Below, in pieces: positions 1 through 11,680 of a stretch of DNA of 64,000 nucleotides. Source of the stretch: Oscillospiraceae bacterium (lineage in GTDB: Bacteria > Bacillota > Clostridia > Oscillospirales > Oscillospiraceae); the NCBI GenBank assembly GCA_015067615.1, contig SVMD01000004.1:787-64786 (forward strand), in the 5' to 3' direction. The translations under genes and the position numbers were made by a program. Positions within the stretch are counted from its first letter, which is position 1; the number at the start of each line of letters is the position of its first letter. Below the pieces are notes generated by a model. That model was not told the origin of the DNA. It searched no databases and was given only the letters and a program-made list of their open reading frames with translations.

Positions 1-1720
1 CGGTACAGGTTGCTTCAACTGCTGCGTCGATCACTTCCGTGTGACCCAGAGCATCCACAACTTCCTGGGCAACCAGGACTTCATTACAGACAGAGCAGTG
101 CTGGCCTTCCGTCAGACCAGTCTCGGTACAGGTTGCTTCAACTGCTGCGTCGATCACTTCCGTGTGACCCAGAGCATCCACAACTTCCTGGGCAACCAGG
201 ACTTCATTACAGACAGAGCAGTGCTGGCCTTCCGTCAGACCAGTCTCGGTGCAGGTGGGGGCAATTGCTTCATCAATCACTTCGGTATGACCCAGAGCGT
301 CCACAATCTCCTGGACAACCAGAACGTCTCCACAGATTGCGCAGCGCTTACCTTCTGTCAAACCAGTCTCAGTACAGGTAGCGGCCTTTGCGGGGACAAT
401 CTCCTCTTCATGGTCAACGCAAAGATCTTCGCCGCAAACATCACAAATATAGTCAGCATCCTCGTCCTTATGGCCCAAGGCAGCCACTTGCTCCTGAGCA
501 ACCAGGACTTCATTGCAAACAGAGCAGTGCTTGCCTTCCGTCAGGCCGGTGGCGGTGCAGGTGGGAGCAACCGCTGCATCGATCACTTCAGTATGGCCCA
601 GGGCGTCAACAACAGTCTGGGCAACCAGAACCTCATTACAGACAGAGCAGTGCTTGCCTTCCGTCAGGCCGGTGGCAGTACAGGTGGGAGCAACCGCTGC
701 ATCGATCACTTCCGTGTGACCCAGAGCGTCCACAATTTCCTGAGCAGCCAGGACTTCGCCACAGACAGAGCAGTGCTTGCCTTCCGTCAGACCGGTTTCC
801 GTACAGGTGGGGGCAACCGCTGCATCGATCACTTCCGTGTGACCCAGAGCGTCCACAATTTCCTGAGCAGCCAGGACTTCGCCACAGACAGAGCAGTGCT
901 TGCCTTCCGTCAGACCAGTCTCGGTACAGGTTGCTTCAACTGCTGCGTCGATCACTTCGGTATGGCCCAGAGCATCCACAATTTCCTGGGCAACCAGGAC
1001 TTCATTACAGACGGAACAATGCTTGCCTTCCGTCAGACCGGTGTTGACACAGTCAGGTTCCACTGCTGCATCGGTTACTTCGGTATGGCCCAGGGCGTCC
1101 ACAATTTCCTGGGCAACCAGGACTTCATTACAGACGGAACAATGCTTGCCTTCCGTCAGACCGGTGTTGACACAGTCAGGTTCCACTGCTGCATCAATCA
1201 CTTCGGTATGACCCAGGGCATCCACAACAGTCTGGGCAACCAGGACCTCGCCGCAGACAGAGCAGTGTTTGCCTTCCGTCAGACCGGTTTCAGTGCAGGT
1301 GGGGGCAACCGCTGCATCGGTCACTTCGGTATGGCCCAGGGCTTCCACAACAGTCTGGGCAACCAGGACCTCGCCGCAGACAGAACAGTGCTTGCCTTCC
1401 GTCAGACCGGTTTCCGTACAGGTAGCGGCAACGGCAGCGTCGATTACTTCGGTGTGACCCAGGGCATCCACAACAGTCTGGGCAACCAGGACCTCGCCGC
1501 AGACAGAGCAGTGCTTGCCTTCCGTCAGACCAGTCTCGGTGCAGGTTGCTTCAACTGCTGCGTCAATCACTTCCGTGTGACCCAGTGCGTCCACAACAGT
1601 CTGGGCAACCAGGACCTCGCCGCAGACAGAGCAGTGCTTGCCTTCCGTCAGACCGGTGTTGACGCAGTCAGCTTCCACTGCTTCATCAATCACTTCGGTG
1701 TGACCCAGAGCATCCACATA
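1..1720. repeat. Tandem 123-bp (41-codon) direct repeat array within the surface protein, about 13 units with one variant spacer
   Basis: The landmark ccttccgtcagacc recurs every 123 bp (about 107, 230, [353], 535, 658, 781, 904, 1027, 1150, 1273, 1396, 1519, 1642); bases 1-123 and 124-246 appear identical. Confidence 0.95.
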
Positions 1721-4684
1721 GGTATCTACCACGGTGTGGCTGGGGTCGTTTTTACAGGTACGGGTGGTATAGCCCTGCTCCGTACAGGTGGGAGCGGTCA
1801 CCACGCCATCATCCCAGTCGTGGCCCAATTCGTCCACATAGTCTGCAACATAGCTGTCGCCGCAGCTGCAGGTATAGGTCGTATAGCCCTTCTCGGTACA
1901 GGTGGGGGCGGTCACCACTGCCTGATAAGAATGGCCCAGAGCATCCACATAGGTGTCCACCACAATGTGACTGGGGTCATTTTTACAGGTATGGGTGGTA
2001 TAGCCCTGCTCCGTACAGGTGGGAGCGGTCACCACAGATTCATAATCGTGGCCAATGGCAGGACTTTCCTCGGTAAATTCTTTCTTACAGGCCTTACAGA
2101 CAGAAGTCTTCACACCGGCTTCCTCACAGGTAGCCGTATCGCTGATCAACTCCAGCTGGTGGTTATCACCGCAGTCCACGATCCACACACCCTCAGCAAA
2201 TCGGAAGGTGACTGCCGTATTCTCCACATCGCCGGTCTGCACATAGGTGCCGTCCGCGTTCTTCAGCTTGGCATTGGTCAGAGGGATCTCATCATATGTC
2301 TCTGCTTTCTGCCGCAGCTGATAAGTAACGGTCTGGGTGCCGGGATACAGGATTGCAGTACCGCCGCCGGAGGAGAAGATATTGGCACCGCCGGCTGTGG
2401 TGTAGACATAGCCCTGGGTTGCGTCCACGGTACCGTTGATCTCAACGCTGGCATCCACCAGGTCCGCATCGGTACGGGTGTAGGTTTTGCCCGGTGCGTA
2501 AGCTACAGGGACGAAGGTCTTGTCCGTGGAGCTGCAATATGTACCCCACTGGTCCGCATCGTAAACATACACATTGATGCCTGTGCCTACTTTGCAGGTG
2601 GCGCCCGCATCCACGATGATCTGGGAACCGGGCAGGAAGGCCACATCCTGGCTCAGGGTAATGGTGCTGCCTTCGCAGATCCGAACCGTAATATTGCTGT
2701 TGATGCCCAGATCGTAGTTCTTGGAATTGATGGAACTGGGACCCACCTTCATACTGATGGGGGACAGCGTCAGATCACCGTGGGCCTCCACCATCAGTCT
2801 GTCCTTGGAACCGTCATAGTGCTTGACCACATAGCCGGAGGTCAGGTTGAACATAGCACCGCTGGAGGCAATAAAGCCAACAGAGGAACCAAAGGCCGCG
2901 CTGGACATATAGATAGTCGTATACGCATACTCCGTAGCGCCGGAATGGAGGGTCAGGGGGACCTCAATATTCTGGACATAGTACTGAGACAGGGGGAACA
3001 CGCCGTTCTTCATGGTCGTACTCTGGGTGCCGCCACGGAAGTCGGAGAACTGGAACAGTTCGTACACGGAAGCTCCGCTGTTGGCCGTAACGCTGCCGGA
3101 GCCGTAAATGTAACCGTAGACATACAGCACACCGCCGCTGTTGACGGTAATGTTGCTGCTGCCCTCCATCTTCACAAACGCAACACTGCCGGTGGGCGCG
3201 CCGCCATTGACAGCACCGCCATTGGCGTACTTATGCTTTGCCGAAACGCTCACGGCACCGTTAATGGTCAGGCTTGCGCCATCGGCCAGGGTCAGTGTCC
3301 GGTAAGCTGTGGGGGTAGTATAGGTACCCGTGCTGCAGGGTGTGGTAGTATAAAGGGTATTGGCATCATCGAAGGGGATCAACAGGGTAACACCGGCGGG
3401 GATGGTATGATTGCCCGTCAGGGTACCGCTGTTCATCATCACGACAGTCTTGCTGTAGGTACTCTCCTTGGCAGCCGCAGTAGCCGCATCCAGATTGTCA
3501 TACAGATGGGTACCGGATACGGTATAGTAAGTCGCCGTGGTACCTAAGCCACCATCTTTATAGGTAGCGGAAGCAGTGGTGCCGATCATCCACCAGATGC
3601 CATCGCTGGCGGTAAGAAATACAGGCTGCACCGTAATTTCCGCGGTGGGCTTCAGGGTAAAGGTGGTATCCCGGGACAGCAGTTTGTTCTCGTTGTCTAT
3701 CCAGCCCAGGAAGGTGACACCGCTGGCGGGAGTGACAGCCACTTCCACGCCCGCAAGGGGGACAGTCTTCACATCGCCGCTTGCAACAGTTTCTCCTCCC
3801 ACCGTAACACTGCCGCGGGCAGCGTCATACACAAAGGTCACGTTATACTCGCTGGCCAGCGCTTCATACACAAAGTTGGACAGGGTCAGAGTAGTCGTGC
3901 TGTTGCCGGCAGGGGACGACACGCTGAGCTCAATATACGCACCGGCATCCAGCACAAAGGATACACTACCTTCCGCTGTTCCCTGAACCTCACCACCAAT
4001 ACTCACGCTGCCAGTTGCGGAAGTGCTGGATTCTGTTCTGGCCCAGTCGAAGGAAACGTTTGCAGGGCCGGTTCCTTCGTTATAAATGGTGATCTTTGCT
4101 TCCTTTGCCGTACCACCGCCACAGCCGGAACCTGCTGCACCGGTCACGCTCACAGTGACCTTACCATCGCTCATTGTATCACTGGTGGCATCCGTAACGC
4201 CCACAGTCAGATTTTCCACAGGTGTGTAGCTGTTGGTCGCAGCAAGCACCGGGAAATTCAGCTTGACCATCACGTTATAGAAACGCGCAGCCAGCTTGCT
4301 GTTGGTCTCGCTTCTGAGAGTCTCGATTTCGGCTTCGGACAGCTGTTCGCCTTTTTCGCGAATCGCCTCAGCCTCATACCAGGCCGCCATAGCCTCCTGG
4401 CCGTTCATCCGGATGTATACATCAGCCAGAACGGAGTCAGGCATATCAGCAGTCAGCTGATATCTCTCAAGGTACTCACTGACCTCCCGGCGAACTTCGT
4501 CTACCGGAGTCTCTGTGGACGATGCCCCGGACTCCGCCTCAGAGGACTGGGCGGCAGGCTCTTCACTGTGTTCATGGGTATGGTCATCGGACTCCACGGC
4601 AAACGCCTGCGTGGGAAGCATGCCGAAGACCATTACCAGGGCAAGCAGAAAAGAAAGACATCGCCTTAATTGTTTGTCAAGCAT
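1..4684 (-). CDS. Very large secreted surface protein, 3' end beyond window; N-terminal signal peptide, beta-rich region, then tandem Cys-rich [41 protein letters not shown] repeats
   Basis: Reverse-strand translation from ATG at 4684 (RBS GGAGG) gives [32 protein letters not shown]...; the frame reads coherently where I checked it (3600 down to about 1700) and into the repeats. Missing from the ORF track because it has no stop inside the window. Confidence 0.85.
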   Translation of the reverse strand, partial: MLDKQLRRCLSFLLALVMVFGMLPTQAFAVESDDHTHEHSEEPAAQSSEAESGASSTETPVDEVRREVSEYLERYQLTADMPDSVLADVYIRMNGQEAMAAWYEAEAIREKGEQLSEAEIETLRSETNSKLAARFYNVMVKLNFPVLAATNSYTPVENLTVGVTDATSDTMSDGKVTVSVTGAAGSGCGGGTAKEAKITIYNEGTGPANVSFDWARTESSTSATGSVSIGGEVQGTAEGSVSFVLDAGAYIELSVSSPAGNSTTTLTLSNFVYEALASEYNVTFVYDAARGSVTVGGETVASGDVKTVPLAGVEVAVTPASGVTFLGWIDNENKLLSRDTTFTLKPTAEITVQPVFLTASDGIWWMIGTTASATYKDGGLGTTATYYTVSGTHLYDNLDAATAAAKESTYSKTVVMMNSGTLTGNHTIPAGVTLLIPFDDANTLYTTTPCSTGTYTTPTAYRTLTLADGASLTINGAVSVSAKHKYANGGAVNGGAPTGSVAFVKMEGSSNITVNSGGVLYVYGYIYGSGSVTANSGASVYELFQFSDFRGGTQSTTMKNGVFPLSQYYVQNIEVPLTLHSGATEYAYTTIYMSSAAFGSSVGFIASSGAMFNLTSGYVVKHYDGSKDRLMVEAHGDLTLSPISMKVGPSSINSKNYDLGINSNITVRICEGSTITLSQDVAFLPGSQIIVDAGATCKVGTGINVYVYDADQWGTYCSSTDKTFVPVAYAPGKTYTRTDADLVDASVEINGTVDATQGYVYTTAGGANIFSSGGGTAILYPGTQTVTYQLRQKAETYDEIPLTNAKLKNADGTYVQTGDVENTAVTFRFAEGVWIVDCGDNHQLELISDTATCEEAGVKTSVCKACKKEFTEESPAIGHDYESVVTAPTCTEQGYTTHTCKNDPSHIVVDTYVDALGHSYQAVVTAPTCTEKGYTTYTCSCGDSYVADYVDELGHDWDDGVVTAPTCTEQGYTTRTCKNDPSHTVVDTYVDALGHTEVIDEAVEADCVNTGLTEGKHCSVCGEVLVAQTVVDALGHTEVIDAAVEATCTETGLTEGKHCSVCGEVLVAQTVVDALGHTEVIDAAVAATCTETGLTEGKHCSVCGEVLVAQTVVEALGHTEVTDAAVAPTCTETGLTEGKHCSVCGEVLVAQTVVDALGHTEVIDAAVEPDCVNTGLTEGKHCSVCNEVLVAQEIVDALGHTEVTDAAVEPDCVNTGLTEGKHCSVCNEVLVAQEIVDALGHTEVIDAAVEATCTETGLTEGKHCSVCGEVLAAQEIVDALGHTEVIDAAVAPTCTETGLTEGKHCSVCGEVLAAQEIVDALGHTEVIDAAVAPTCTATGLTEGKHCSVCNEVLVAQTVVDALGHTEVIDAAVAPTCTATGLTEGKHCSVCNEVLVAQEQVAALGHKDEDADYICDVCGEDLCVDHEEEIVPAKAATCTETGLTEGKRCAICGDVLVVQEIVDALGHTEVIDEAIAPTCTETGLTEGQHCSVCNEVLVAQEVVDALGHTEVIDAAVEATCTETGLTEGQHCSVCNEVLVAQEVVDALGHTEVIDAAVEATCT

Positions 4685-4876
4685 TGTTTTTTCCTCCATT
4701 GCGCTTCTTTGATTTGCTGTATATGTAAATCACGCAAACAGCACGCCGCTGTTTGAGTGAGATTTTTAGTGGGTATAGGGGTACATTTTACGTTAATGTT
4801 TATCATATCATAGTTTTTTTCCATAGTCTACCCATCTTTTCAAATCCTTAGCTTTTTTCCAATCCGGAAGAATAGC

Positions 4877-4908
4877 AAAACCGCCGTTCCCTGCGGAACG
4901 GCGGTTTT
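4877..4908. terminator. Bidirectional rho-independent terminator
   Basis: Perfect hairpin aaaaccgccgttcc-ctgc-ggaacggcggtttt with A/T tails, between the CotH gene and the surface protein gene. Confidence 0.85.
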
Positions 4909-4921
4909 GTATTCGTTGTTT

Positions 4922-7282
4922 TCACGGAATTTCCAAAATCAGTTCACTGAAGAATCGGTATGCCTCACCCGTAATATTGCCGTAAGCATGTACCGCAAGC
5001 ATCGCGTCATCGGAAAAATGATCCAGATCTACTGCGCATTCCCACAGGCCGTCGGCATTTCTCCGCGCATCGGCCCAAACAATGTCCTCCTGGTTGTCGA
5101 GCAAACCCCACACGGCAAAGGACACCGCCCTGGCTCCATGGAAATCATTCAGCACAAGATGCAGTGCATTGCCGTCTTCCGAAACAAATGCCTCCGCCGG
5201 ATAGCTGCGGCGGAACGCAATTCCCTCCAGAAATTCTGACTCGGAATGCTCTTTGCTGCCCCAGACATGCACAAAATAGGTACCTTCCTCCTTCAGCGCT
5301 GCTGCATCCATCGTCACGGCCCACAGTCCATCGGCATTCTGTTCCGCCTCCAGCCAGATCAGATCATCCTGATCGTTTTCTTCACCCCAAAGGGCAAAGG
5401 CCACAGACCGGCAGCTTCCTGTATGGTCCTGCATGGCAATCGTCAGAGTATTTCCGTTATCCGTTAAGTACGCCTCAACGGCGTAATCCCGGGGCACCGC
5501 TGTTTCCACAACATTTCTGCCGGTGGCAAGACTTTCATTTTTCCCCAGCTCCAGTACATCCAGCCGGAACATACCGCTTTCATTGACCCGGGTCATATCC
5601 ACCCGGGCATGCCAAACGCCGTCTTTTTCCTGGGCTTCCACCCAGGTTTTGTTCTCTCCGTCGGAATGCAACGGCCACGCCGCAAATACCAGGGCTTCAT
5701 GGGGCCGATCGTCTTCAAAGAACAGGTCCATGGTGCGGCAGTCATCGCTGACCACACTGTTCACCACCCGGCATTCCGGTATGGTAAACAGCTCCTGCCG
5801 CTTTCGCAGCCAGTCACAGACAGACTCCACCGCTTCGGAATAGGTCGCAGAAAACGCCGTGCTGTGGGGCTTCACGTTGGGCTGTCCCAGGGCCTCCCAG
5901 CGTAGGTAATTCATCCGCGCAGAGGATCCGATCCGGTTTTCCAGCAGTGTCGCTCCCTCTGCCAGGGCGGCAAAATCCGCTTTATACTGCCGATAAATTT
6001 CTTCCGTCCGCTGCCGAAATGCCGGTGAAGCCAAAAGGTAGGTGAACAGCAGATGCTGCTGGCCATAACTGTCCGAAGGCAGTCTGCTGTCGTTACCCAT
6101 GCAGGTGTCAAAATCCCACACCGGGCCCATATGCAGCACATCCGACGCACCGTCCTGATACCAGTAAAAGCTGGTGGCAAAGGATTCGCAATTGAGTACA
6201 TACTCGTTGATCAGATAATATTTCGCGAAGGAATCCACGTCGATGTATCTCCCCAGCCGCTCCAGGGTCACATCCCGGGGCAGCGTGGTGTACAGATAAT
6301 GCATCAGCGAATCCAGTCTGTCGTTGAAGGCCTCCTGCGCCGCAGCAACAGCCGCATCTTCCTCCACGGTGATCTCCTTCACCACAAAGTGCCGGCGTAA
6401 TGAGTTGTTGACGAACCAGTAGTCCTCTTCCGCAAAATAATTTTCATCATGCTCAAACAGCGCTCCAATGTTGCTGTGAAGATTCAGTCTTCCGGTGGCG
6501 ATTTCCGCTTTTTCTCCCAACAGGTAGGTACCCAGGTATTCGCCGTCCACCCACAGGTCCACATGCTCCAGTTCCGGGGTATAGCCCATGTCCATTCCCC
6601 GGGCCAGGTCATGCACCAGTTTCGCCCGGATCATGCTGTCATCACCGGCATTGGCCAGGAGCACCCATTTTTTTGCCCGCTCCATGCCCAGCAACGAAAT
6701 TTTTTCATCGAAGCGGATCTGATAACCCTTTTTCTCATAGAGTTCCCAGCTGGAATTGCCCCGGCCCTTGATTTCCGCTCCGTTGCCCACCGTCAGGTCC
6801 CGGATTCCACCGGGCTCTGTCAGGGAAAAGCGGCTGATCCGAACCCGGGTGTCCTTGTTGTCATGGACAGTTTCCAGCGTTCCTCCGTCCAGCCACAGGC
6901 AGACCGAGGGAAGCTGCGACTGCATCACGGTAACCGTATAGGAGCCGCTGGCTGTAGTGACCGTCACCTGATCGCCGCTGGACCGGAAGGCTCCGGTAAT
7001 TCGGGTAGCCTCCGCATCCGGTGTACCCGCCGACAGCTCCGTGACCGGTTCGGCACAGATGAGAGTTAATGCAGGAATATCCATAGCGGAAGGGACAAAC
7101 AGGTACCACCGATCCTCCCGGGCCGCATACCCCCGGATGATTTCGCCGGAGGTATCCCGGCCATAAATGAACGCATCGACCTGATCTGCGCCGGGCGCAG
7201 CGGGTTGTGCCCCGCAGCCGGTCAGCACAAGGAAAGAGAGCGTAAGCCACAGCAGGATCGCATAAATTCGGTTGTATTTCAC
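4922..7282 (-). CDS. CotH kinase family lipoprotein
   Basis: 786 aa; lipobox LVLTGCG; CotH-type motifs RGNSSWELYEKKGYQIRF, KKWVLLANAGDDSMIRAKL and GPVWDFDTCMGND. Confidence 0.85.
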   Translation of the reverse strand: MKYNRIYAILLWLTLSFLVLTGCGAQPAAPGADQVDAFIYGRDTSGEIIRGYAAREDRWYLFVPSAMDIPALTLICAEPVTELSAGTPDAEATRITGAFRSSGDQVTVTTASGSYTVTVMQSQLPSVCLWLDGGTLETVHDNKDTRVRISRFSLTEPGGIRDLTVGNGAEIKGRGNSSWELYEKKGYQIRFDEKISLLGMERAKKWVLLANAGDDSMIRAKLVHDLARGMDMGYTPELEHVDLWVDGEYLGTYLLGEKAEIATGRLNLHSNIGALFEHDENYFAEEDYWFVNNSLRRHFVVKEITVEEDAAVAAAQEAFNDRLDSLMHYLYTTLPRDVTLERLGRYIDVDSFAKYYLINEYVLNCESFATSFYWYQDGASDVLHMGPVWDFDTCMGNDSRLPSDSYGQQHLLFTYLLASPAFRQRTEEIYRQYKADFAALAEGATLLENRIGSSARMNYLRWEALGQPNVKPHSTAFSATYSEAVESVCDWLRKRQELFTIPECRVVNSVVSDDCRTMDLFFEDDRPHEALVFAAWPLHSDGENKTWVEAQEKDGVWHARVDMTRVNESGMFRLDVLELGKNESLATGRNVVETAVPRDYAVEAYLTDNGNTLTIAMQDHTGSCRSVAFALWGEENDQDDLIWLEAEQNADGLWAVTMDAAALKEEGTYFVHVWGSKEHSESEFLEGIAFRRSYPAEAFVSEDGNALHLVLNDFHGARAVSFAVWGLLDNQEDIVWADARRNADGLWECAVDLDHFSDDAMLAVHAYGNITGEAYRFFSELILEIP

Positions 7283-7304
7283 AGGCGTCCGCTCCCTTTC
7301 TCTT

Positions 7305-10300
7305 TTATTCAGGCAGTCTGATCTTCTGTCCCGTTACGATATCCTGAATATCACCGGGATCAAACCGGTTTTTCAGCCGGATGATAACATCGTATGTCCT
7401 TTCCGGCTCCAGGCAACTGTCATACACATAGCAGACAAAGCCCGTGTAATACAGGAAATGCTCCCTGGGGAAGGTATAGGCCACATCCAGCCGTTCCTCC
7501 GGCTGTACCGCAAATTCCAATGCGTTTCCGTCACCATCCGACAGGATCAGCGTTTTTTCATAGCGGTAATGTCTGTCACCTCTGGGGAAGGCAAAGCCCC
7601 GAATCCGGAAGAAGGAGTCCTGATGGCCCCATTCATCCAGGAACCACTGTACATCCGCCGGTTTTTTCCCTCGGATAAAATCGGTTCTCCGCTCAAACGG
7701 GGCCCCGATGGGCCGGGGTCTGGGATTGCGGAGCAGGGGTGTTTCTCCGCACCAGCGCAGATACCTTTTCCCCTTCGGCGTCACGGACAGCACGCCGATC
7801 TGATAAACCATCAGATCCACCCGCAGGTCAGATTTCGAGACAACGCACTCGTAACCTGCATATCGCAACTTATCATTTCCAAAATGGGCCGCCACATCGG
7901 GCCGAAGCGCGGACATCGCCCTGGCCCCCGTAATTTTTCCGAAGGGGTCCTTAAATACCAGATACCGCTGCATTTCCTCCGGCCGGATATTCCCGGGAAG
8001 GAAGGACCAGCCGATGATCCGCACCCGATCCGTTACTTCCACGGCATCCACGGTGGCATAGTCCGCATGTGCACAGCCTGACAGATCCATCGTTTCCATA
8101 GTATCCCAGCACTGTCTGAGATTCAACCCCGCTGTGAGCGTTTCCAATGCCGGATTCAGATACGGGTCTGCCCGCCGCAGCTCTGGGAAGTCTGCATACA
8201 GCTTTGCCAGCTCCCCATGAAGCCGGATCAGCTTTCGGTCATCCACCTGGTCTGTGCCCCGGCTCAGGGATTCATGGTGATAAGCAACCGCATCATTGCG
8301 GATCACATTGTACCAGCCCAGCCGGTGTAAAGCAAAGCACAGCTTCACATCGTTGTAGGCCACCGGCAGGTCTTCGTCAAAACCGCCCGCTGCCTGGAAT
8401 TTGGATTTGTCCACCATCAGGCAGGCGCCGGTGACAGCAATGCAGTTATTATCCACCCAGTTCCACCCGAAGTAGTAGGGATAGCCGTCATCGCACATGC
8501 TGAAGCTGTGCAGAGGTCCCGCCACCGCGTTGGCAACACCGGTATGCTGCAGGAGGGTAGACTGCGGATAGAGCAGTTTTGCGCCCACGGCGCCGGTATG
8601 CTTCTGCTGGGCGTGGCCCAGCATCCGGCGGAGCCACTGGGGCTGGAAGATTTCGATATCATCGTTCAGGAACAGCAGATACTGACCCTTTGCCCGGGCA
8701 GTGCCGGTGTTGCACATCTTCGAGAAGTTGAATTCTTCCTTATGATAAATGTACTGTGCGCCCACGCCTTCCAGATATTCGGAAATTACGGCCCGGTTTC
8801 GTTCCCTGCTGCCGTTGTCCACCACGATGATCTCGTAGTTGGGATAATCCGTAAACGCCCGGATGGAATCGATGCACTGCTTCAGCACATTGGGATGGTC
8901 CTTGGAGGGGATGATGATACTGACCAGCGGGTCACCCACCACATGGTAGACGATCCGGTACTGATACATTCCCACCACCGGCTCCATATGGGCCTGGATG
9001 CCGTTTCTCTTAATATAATCTTCCTTGGCATAACGGGCTGCCTCGGAAGCATAGTTTTTCGACGACATGGCAAAGGCCACGGATTCCTTCCGTTCCCGCC
9101 AGTGATAAAGCACCCTGGTCACATGGCCCACCCGGCTGTTGTGGGACTTTTCCATAAATCGCAGGGTGAAATCATAGTCCTGGCTTCCGTTGAAAGCCGT
9201 CCGCAGTCCCCCTACTTCCCTGACAAGTGCCGTTCGGTAGGTGGCCAGATGATTGGTGTACATCATGTTCAGGAACAGATCCGGTGACCATTCCGGTTTA
9301 AAGAATGGCATGTGCCGGATCTTTCCGTCTTCGGTCAGCTTGTCTTCGTCACTGTAAATAAAGTCCAGCTCCGGATTTTCATTCAGTTTTTCCGCAAAGC
9401 TGAACAATGCGTCCGGTTCGATCACATCGTCACAGTCCATAAAGACGATAAATTCCCCCGAAGCGATGGCGATGCCATCGTTGGTGGCTACGGAAATATG
9501 ACCGTTGACACTTCTGTAAATAACCCGAACCTTTTCATGATTCTCATATTTCCGCAGGACAGGCACCACATTGTCCCAGGAGGAATGATCATCCACCAGG
9601 ATCAGTTCAAACCGGTCATAGGTCTGGTGCAGCACGGACTGGATGCATTCCTCCAGCTGCGGTGTTACTGTGTTGTATACCGGGATCACCACGGAAAAAC
9701 TGGGCTTATAGCTCAGTTCCCGAATGACCGTCGGTTTCCGGTTCCGAAGCCAGCGGTGATAATTTCGGATACTCTGCTCATCCTCCAGATGATACTCGGG
9801 AACCTCCGGGGGATAGGCAGCACCCAGTCGCCGGGCGCAGTCCGTCTTGAGATCCTCCGGCACATCCGGCCGCTTCAGCAGGCCGTTCAGCCAGTAGATT
9901 TCGAAATTGGGATTCTCCTCCAGCCACTCCCGGGTAACCCAGGCGATCCGCTTGGTCTGTCCCTGCTGGCGGGCAAAGCCATCCACATTCTCAAGGTCAC
10001 CGATGGTAACAGCTTCCTCTTCCGTGGGCAGATGGATCAGCCGTTTCAGATGGCCCACGGAGATTTCCGGCGTCCACTCCACGCCGTAGGTATCCACAAA
10101 GGAAAGTCCTTCTCTGACAAAATCCAGGATACCGGCCAGCAGTTGCTCTTTGTTCCGGTCTCCCGCACCCTCTTCAAACACTGCCTGGCCGCAGTCATTG
10201 TAATAATACACGCTTTCATGGGGGGCAGAGAAGAACAGCTCATACATCGCCACATTCAGACGCATATCGGCCTGCAGCGCGTAGTTTTTATAAAAGTCGA

Positions 10301-11678
10301 ACAGATAGGTATCGTAGTGCATATTCCGCAGCTGTCGGCGGCTCTTTTCGGCGTTGCGGATGCCGAAATAAAGGAAGTCATGGCGCTTTTCACAGCCAAC
10401 TACCTTTTTAAACCGTTCCAGCAGTTCCTGGGAGCTGCCCTGCCAGCCACAGTCAAAGCAAATGGCATCTTCCTGCAAAAAGCCGATTTCTTCGTAATAC
10501 TTCCGGGCGTTTTCCCGCTCGGCTTCACACCGGCGGAGAAATACGGCCTTGTCAAGCAGATACAGCTTCTTAAATGCAGCGATGTCCTCCTGTGTGCGGA
10601 TCACCGTTCGGAAGGAGCGCAGGCCGGTTTCTTCCAGGTGGCGGATTTCAGACCTGTCTACTTTCAGATAATCCAGGATTTCCCCAACAGTCTGACCGAA
10701 GGTATAGGGCGGCAGGCTAAGGATATCCGCTTCATTCATATCCCGAATAGCCGCCATGGTCAGCGCCCGGCGGGAGGTATAGAGGTATTCCACGTTATCC
10801 ATGCCCTGCTGCTTGCAGATGTGGTATAAATTATAGCCGTCCCGGGACAGGAAAAACAGCTTCCTGTTCTGGTTCCGGGTTTTCTCCCGGAGCCAGCGAT
10901 ACAGACCCATGTAGAGTGGTCCGCCAACTTCCACGCCCAGATTATACCAGAAGTCCCTGCTTCCATCGCACAGGATCTTATAGATACCCTTGTCAACGTC
11001 AGAGCCCGGCGCGTTCTTTATCTTCTCCAGGTCGCAGTCTCTGTGATATACGAACGTATCGAAGCCGAAGACTGCGGGAAACTCTCCGTCATCCCGGTCC
11101 TTGTCACCGATGTGCAGGATTTTTTCGCACGGAACATTCTCTTTCCGGGCAACCCGCTCGAACAGGTCCCGGTTGAATTTTGCCTTGTGTTCATCAGCGG
11201 AGCAGTACAGGTGATCCAGCCCGGCAAAGCCCTTTTCCCGCAGGAACTCTGCCAGAATGTCTGCCGTCAGGTACATGTCACTGGTGGCGATCACCCGTTT
11301 TCCCTGCGCTTTCGCATAGCGGAAAAACTCCAGCAGTTCCGTGTTGGGAACCAGAGCATCCCGTTCCAGCTGTATTTCATATGCCTTGACCGCCATCCAG
11401 TCCACAGGAATTTCCGTATGCTCGGACATCACTTCGTAAATCTGATCCATGTCCGCATGGGGATACTGATGGGCGATCCAGGCCCGGCGGCTGGCCTCGT
11501 TCTGGTCATCCATGCGCAGCTTCCGGAAACCGTTGATGCCGAAATGTCTGCCCACCAGATCAAACACCGTTTCCGGCGTGTTGGTCTTACGGAAGAGTAA
11601 GGTATCAAAAATATCGAAGGAGACAACCTCTGCCCGATCGATTTTGCTTCTGAGCAACGCCTTTGTCTGTTCGTTCAT
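7305..11678 (-). CDS. Multidomain protein: HAD-superfamily N-terminal region plus two GT2 glycosyltransferase domains
   Basis: N-terminal SFDIFDTLLFR...IATSDMYLT...HIGDKDRDD (HAD motifs); FSVVIPVYNT...DDHSSWDN and VSIIIPSKDHP...VVDNGSRERN (two GT2 cores). ORF reaches 11699; MNEQTK start preferred. Confidence 0.85.
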   Translation of the reverse strand: MNEQTKALLRSKIDRAEVVSFDIFDTLLFRKTNTPETVFDLVGRHFGINGFRKLRMDDQNEASRRAWIAHQYPHADMDQIYEVMSEHTEIPVDWMAVKAYEIQLERDALVPNTELLEFFRYAKAQGKRVIATSDMYLTADILAEFLREKGFAGLDHLYCSADEHKAKFNRDLFERVARKENVPCEKILHIGDKDRDDGEFPAVFGFDTFVYHRDCDLEKIKNAPGSDVDKGIYKILCDGSRDFWYNLGVEVGGPLYMGLYRWLREKTRNQNRKLFFLSRDGYNLYHICKQQGMDNVEYLYTSRRALTMAAIRDMNEADILSLPPYTFGQTVGEILDYLKVDRSEIRHLEETGLRSFRTVIRTQEDIAAFKKLYLLDKAVFLRRCEAERENARKYYEEIGFLQEDAICFDCGWQGSSQELLERFKKVVGCEKRHDFLYFGIRNAEKSRRQLRNMHYDTYLFDFYKNYALQADMRLNVAMYELFFSAPHESVYYYNDCGQAVFEEGAGDRNKEQLLAGILDFVREGLSFVDTYGVEWTPEISVGHLKRLIHLPTEEEAVTIGDLENVDGFARQQGQTKRIAWVTREWLEENPNFEIYWLNGLLKRPDVPEDLKTDCARRLGAAYPPEVPEYHLEDEQSIRNYHRWLRNRKPTVIRELSYKPSFSVVIPVYNTVTPQLEECIQSVLHQTYDRFELILVDDHSSWDNVVPVLRKYENHEKVRVIYRSVNGHISVATNDGIAIASGEFIVFMDCDDVIEPDALFSFAEKLNENPELDFIYSDEDKLTEDGKIRHMPFFKPEWSPDLFLNMMYTNHLATYRTALVREVGGLRTAFNGSQDYDFTLRFMEKSHNSRVGHVTRVLYHWRERKESVAFAMSSKNYASEAARYAKEDYIKRNGIQAHMEPVVGMYQYRIVYHVVGDPLVSIIIPSKDHPNVLKQCIDSIRAFTDYPNYEIIVVDNGSRERNRAVISEYLEGVGAQYIYHKEEFNFSKMCNTGTARAKGQYLLFLNDDIEIFQPQWLRRMLGHAQQKHTGAVGAKLLYPQSTLLQHTGVANAVAGPLHSFSMCDDGYPYYFGWNWVDNNCIAVTGACLMVDKSKFQAAGGFDEDLPVAYNDVKLCFALHRLGWYNVIRNDAVAYHHESLSRGTDQVDDRKLIRLHGELAKLYADFPELRRADPYLNPALETLTAGLNLRQCWDTMETMDLSGCAHADYATVDAVEVTDRVRIIGWSFLPGNIRPEEMQRYLVFKDPFGKITGARAMSALRPDVAAHFGNDKLRYAGYECVVSKSDLRVDLMVYQIGVLSVTPKGKRYLRWCGETPLLRNPRPRPIGAPFERRTDFIRGKKPADVQWFLDEWGHQDSFFRIRGFAFPRGDRHYRYEKTLILSDGDGNALEFAVQPEERLDVAYTFPREHFLYYTGFVCYVYDSCLEPERTYDVIIRLKNRFDPGDIQDIVTGQKIRLPE

Positions 11679-11680
11679 GA

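Noticed and set aside
1-1720. Regular 123-bp spacing as a CRISPR array
   Set aside because: The whole unit is repeated without unique spacers and is an in-frame protein repeat; no cas genes.
41-3547. 1168-aa plus-strand ORF (longest in that region)
   Set aside because: Antisense shadow of the repeat surface protein: the opposite strand has a good start, RBS, signal peptide and sensible repeats.
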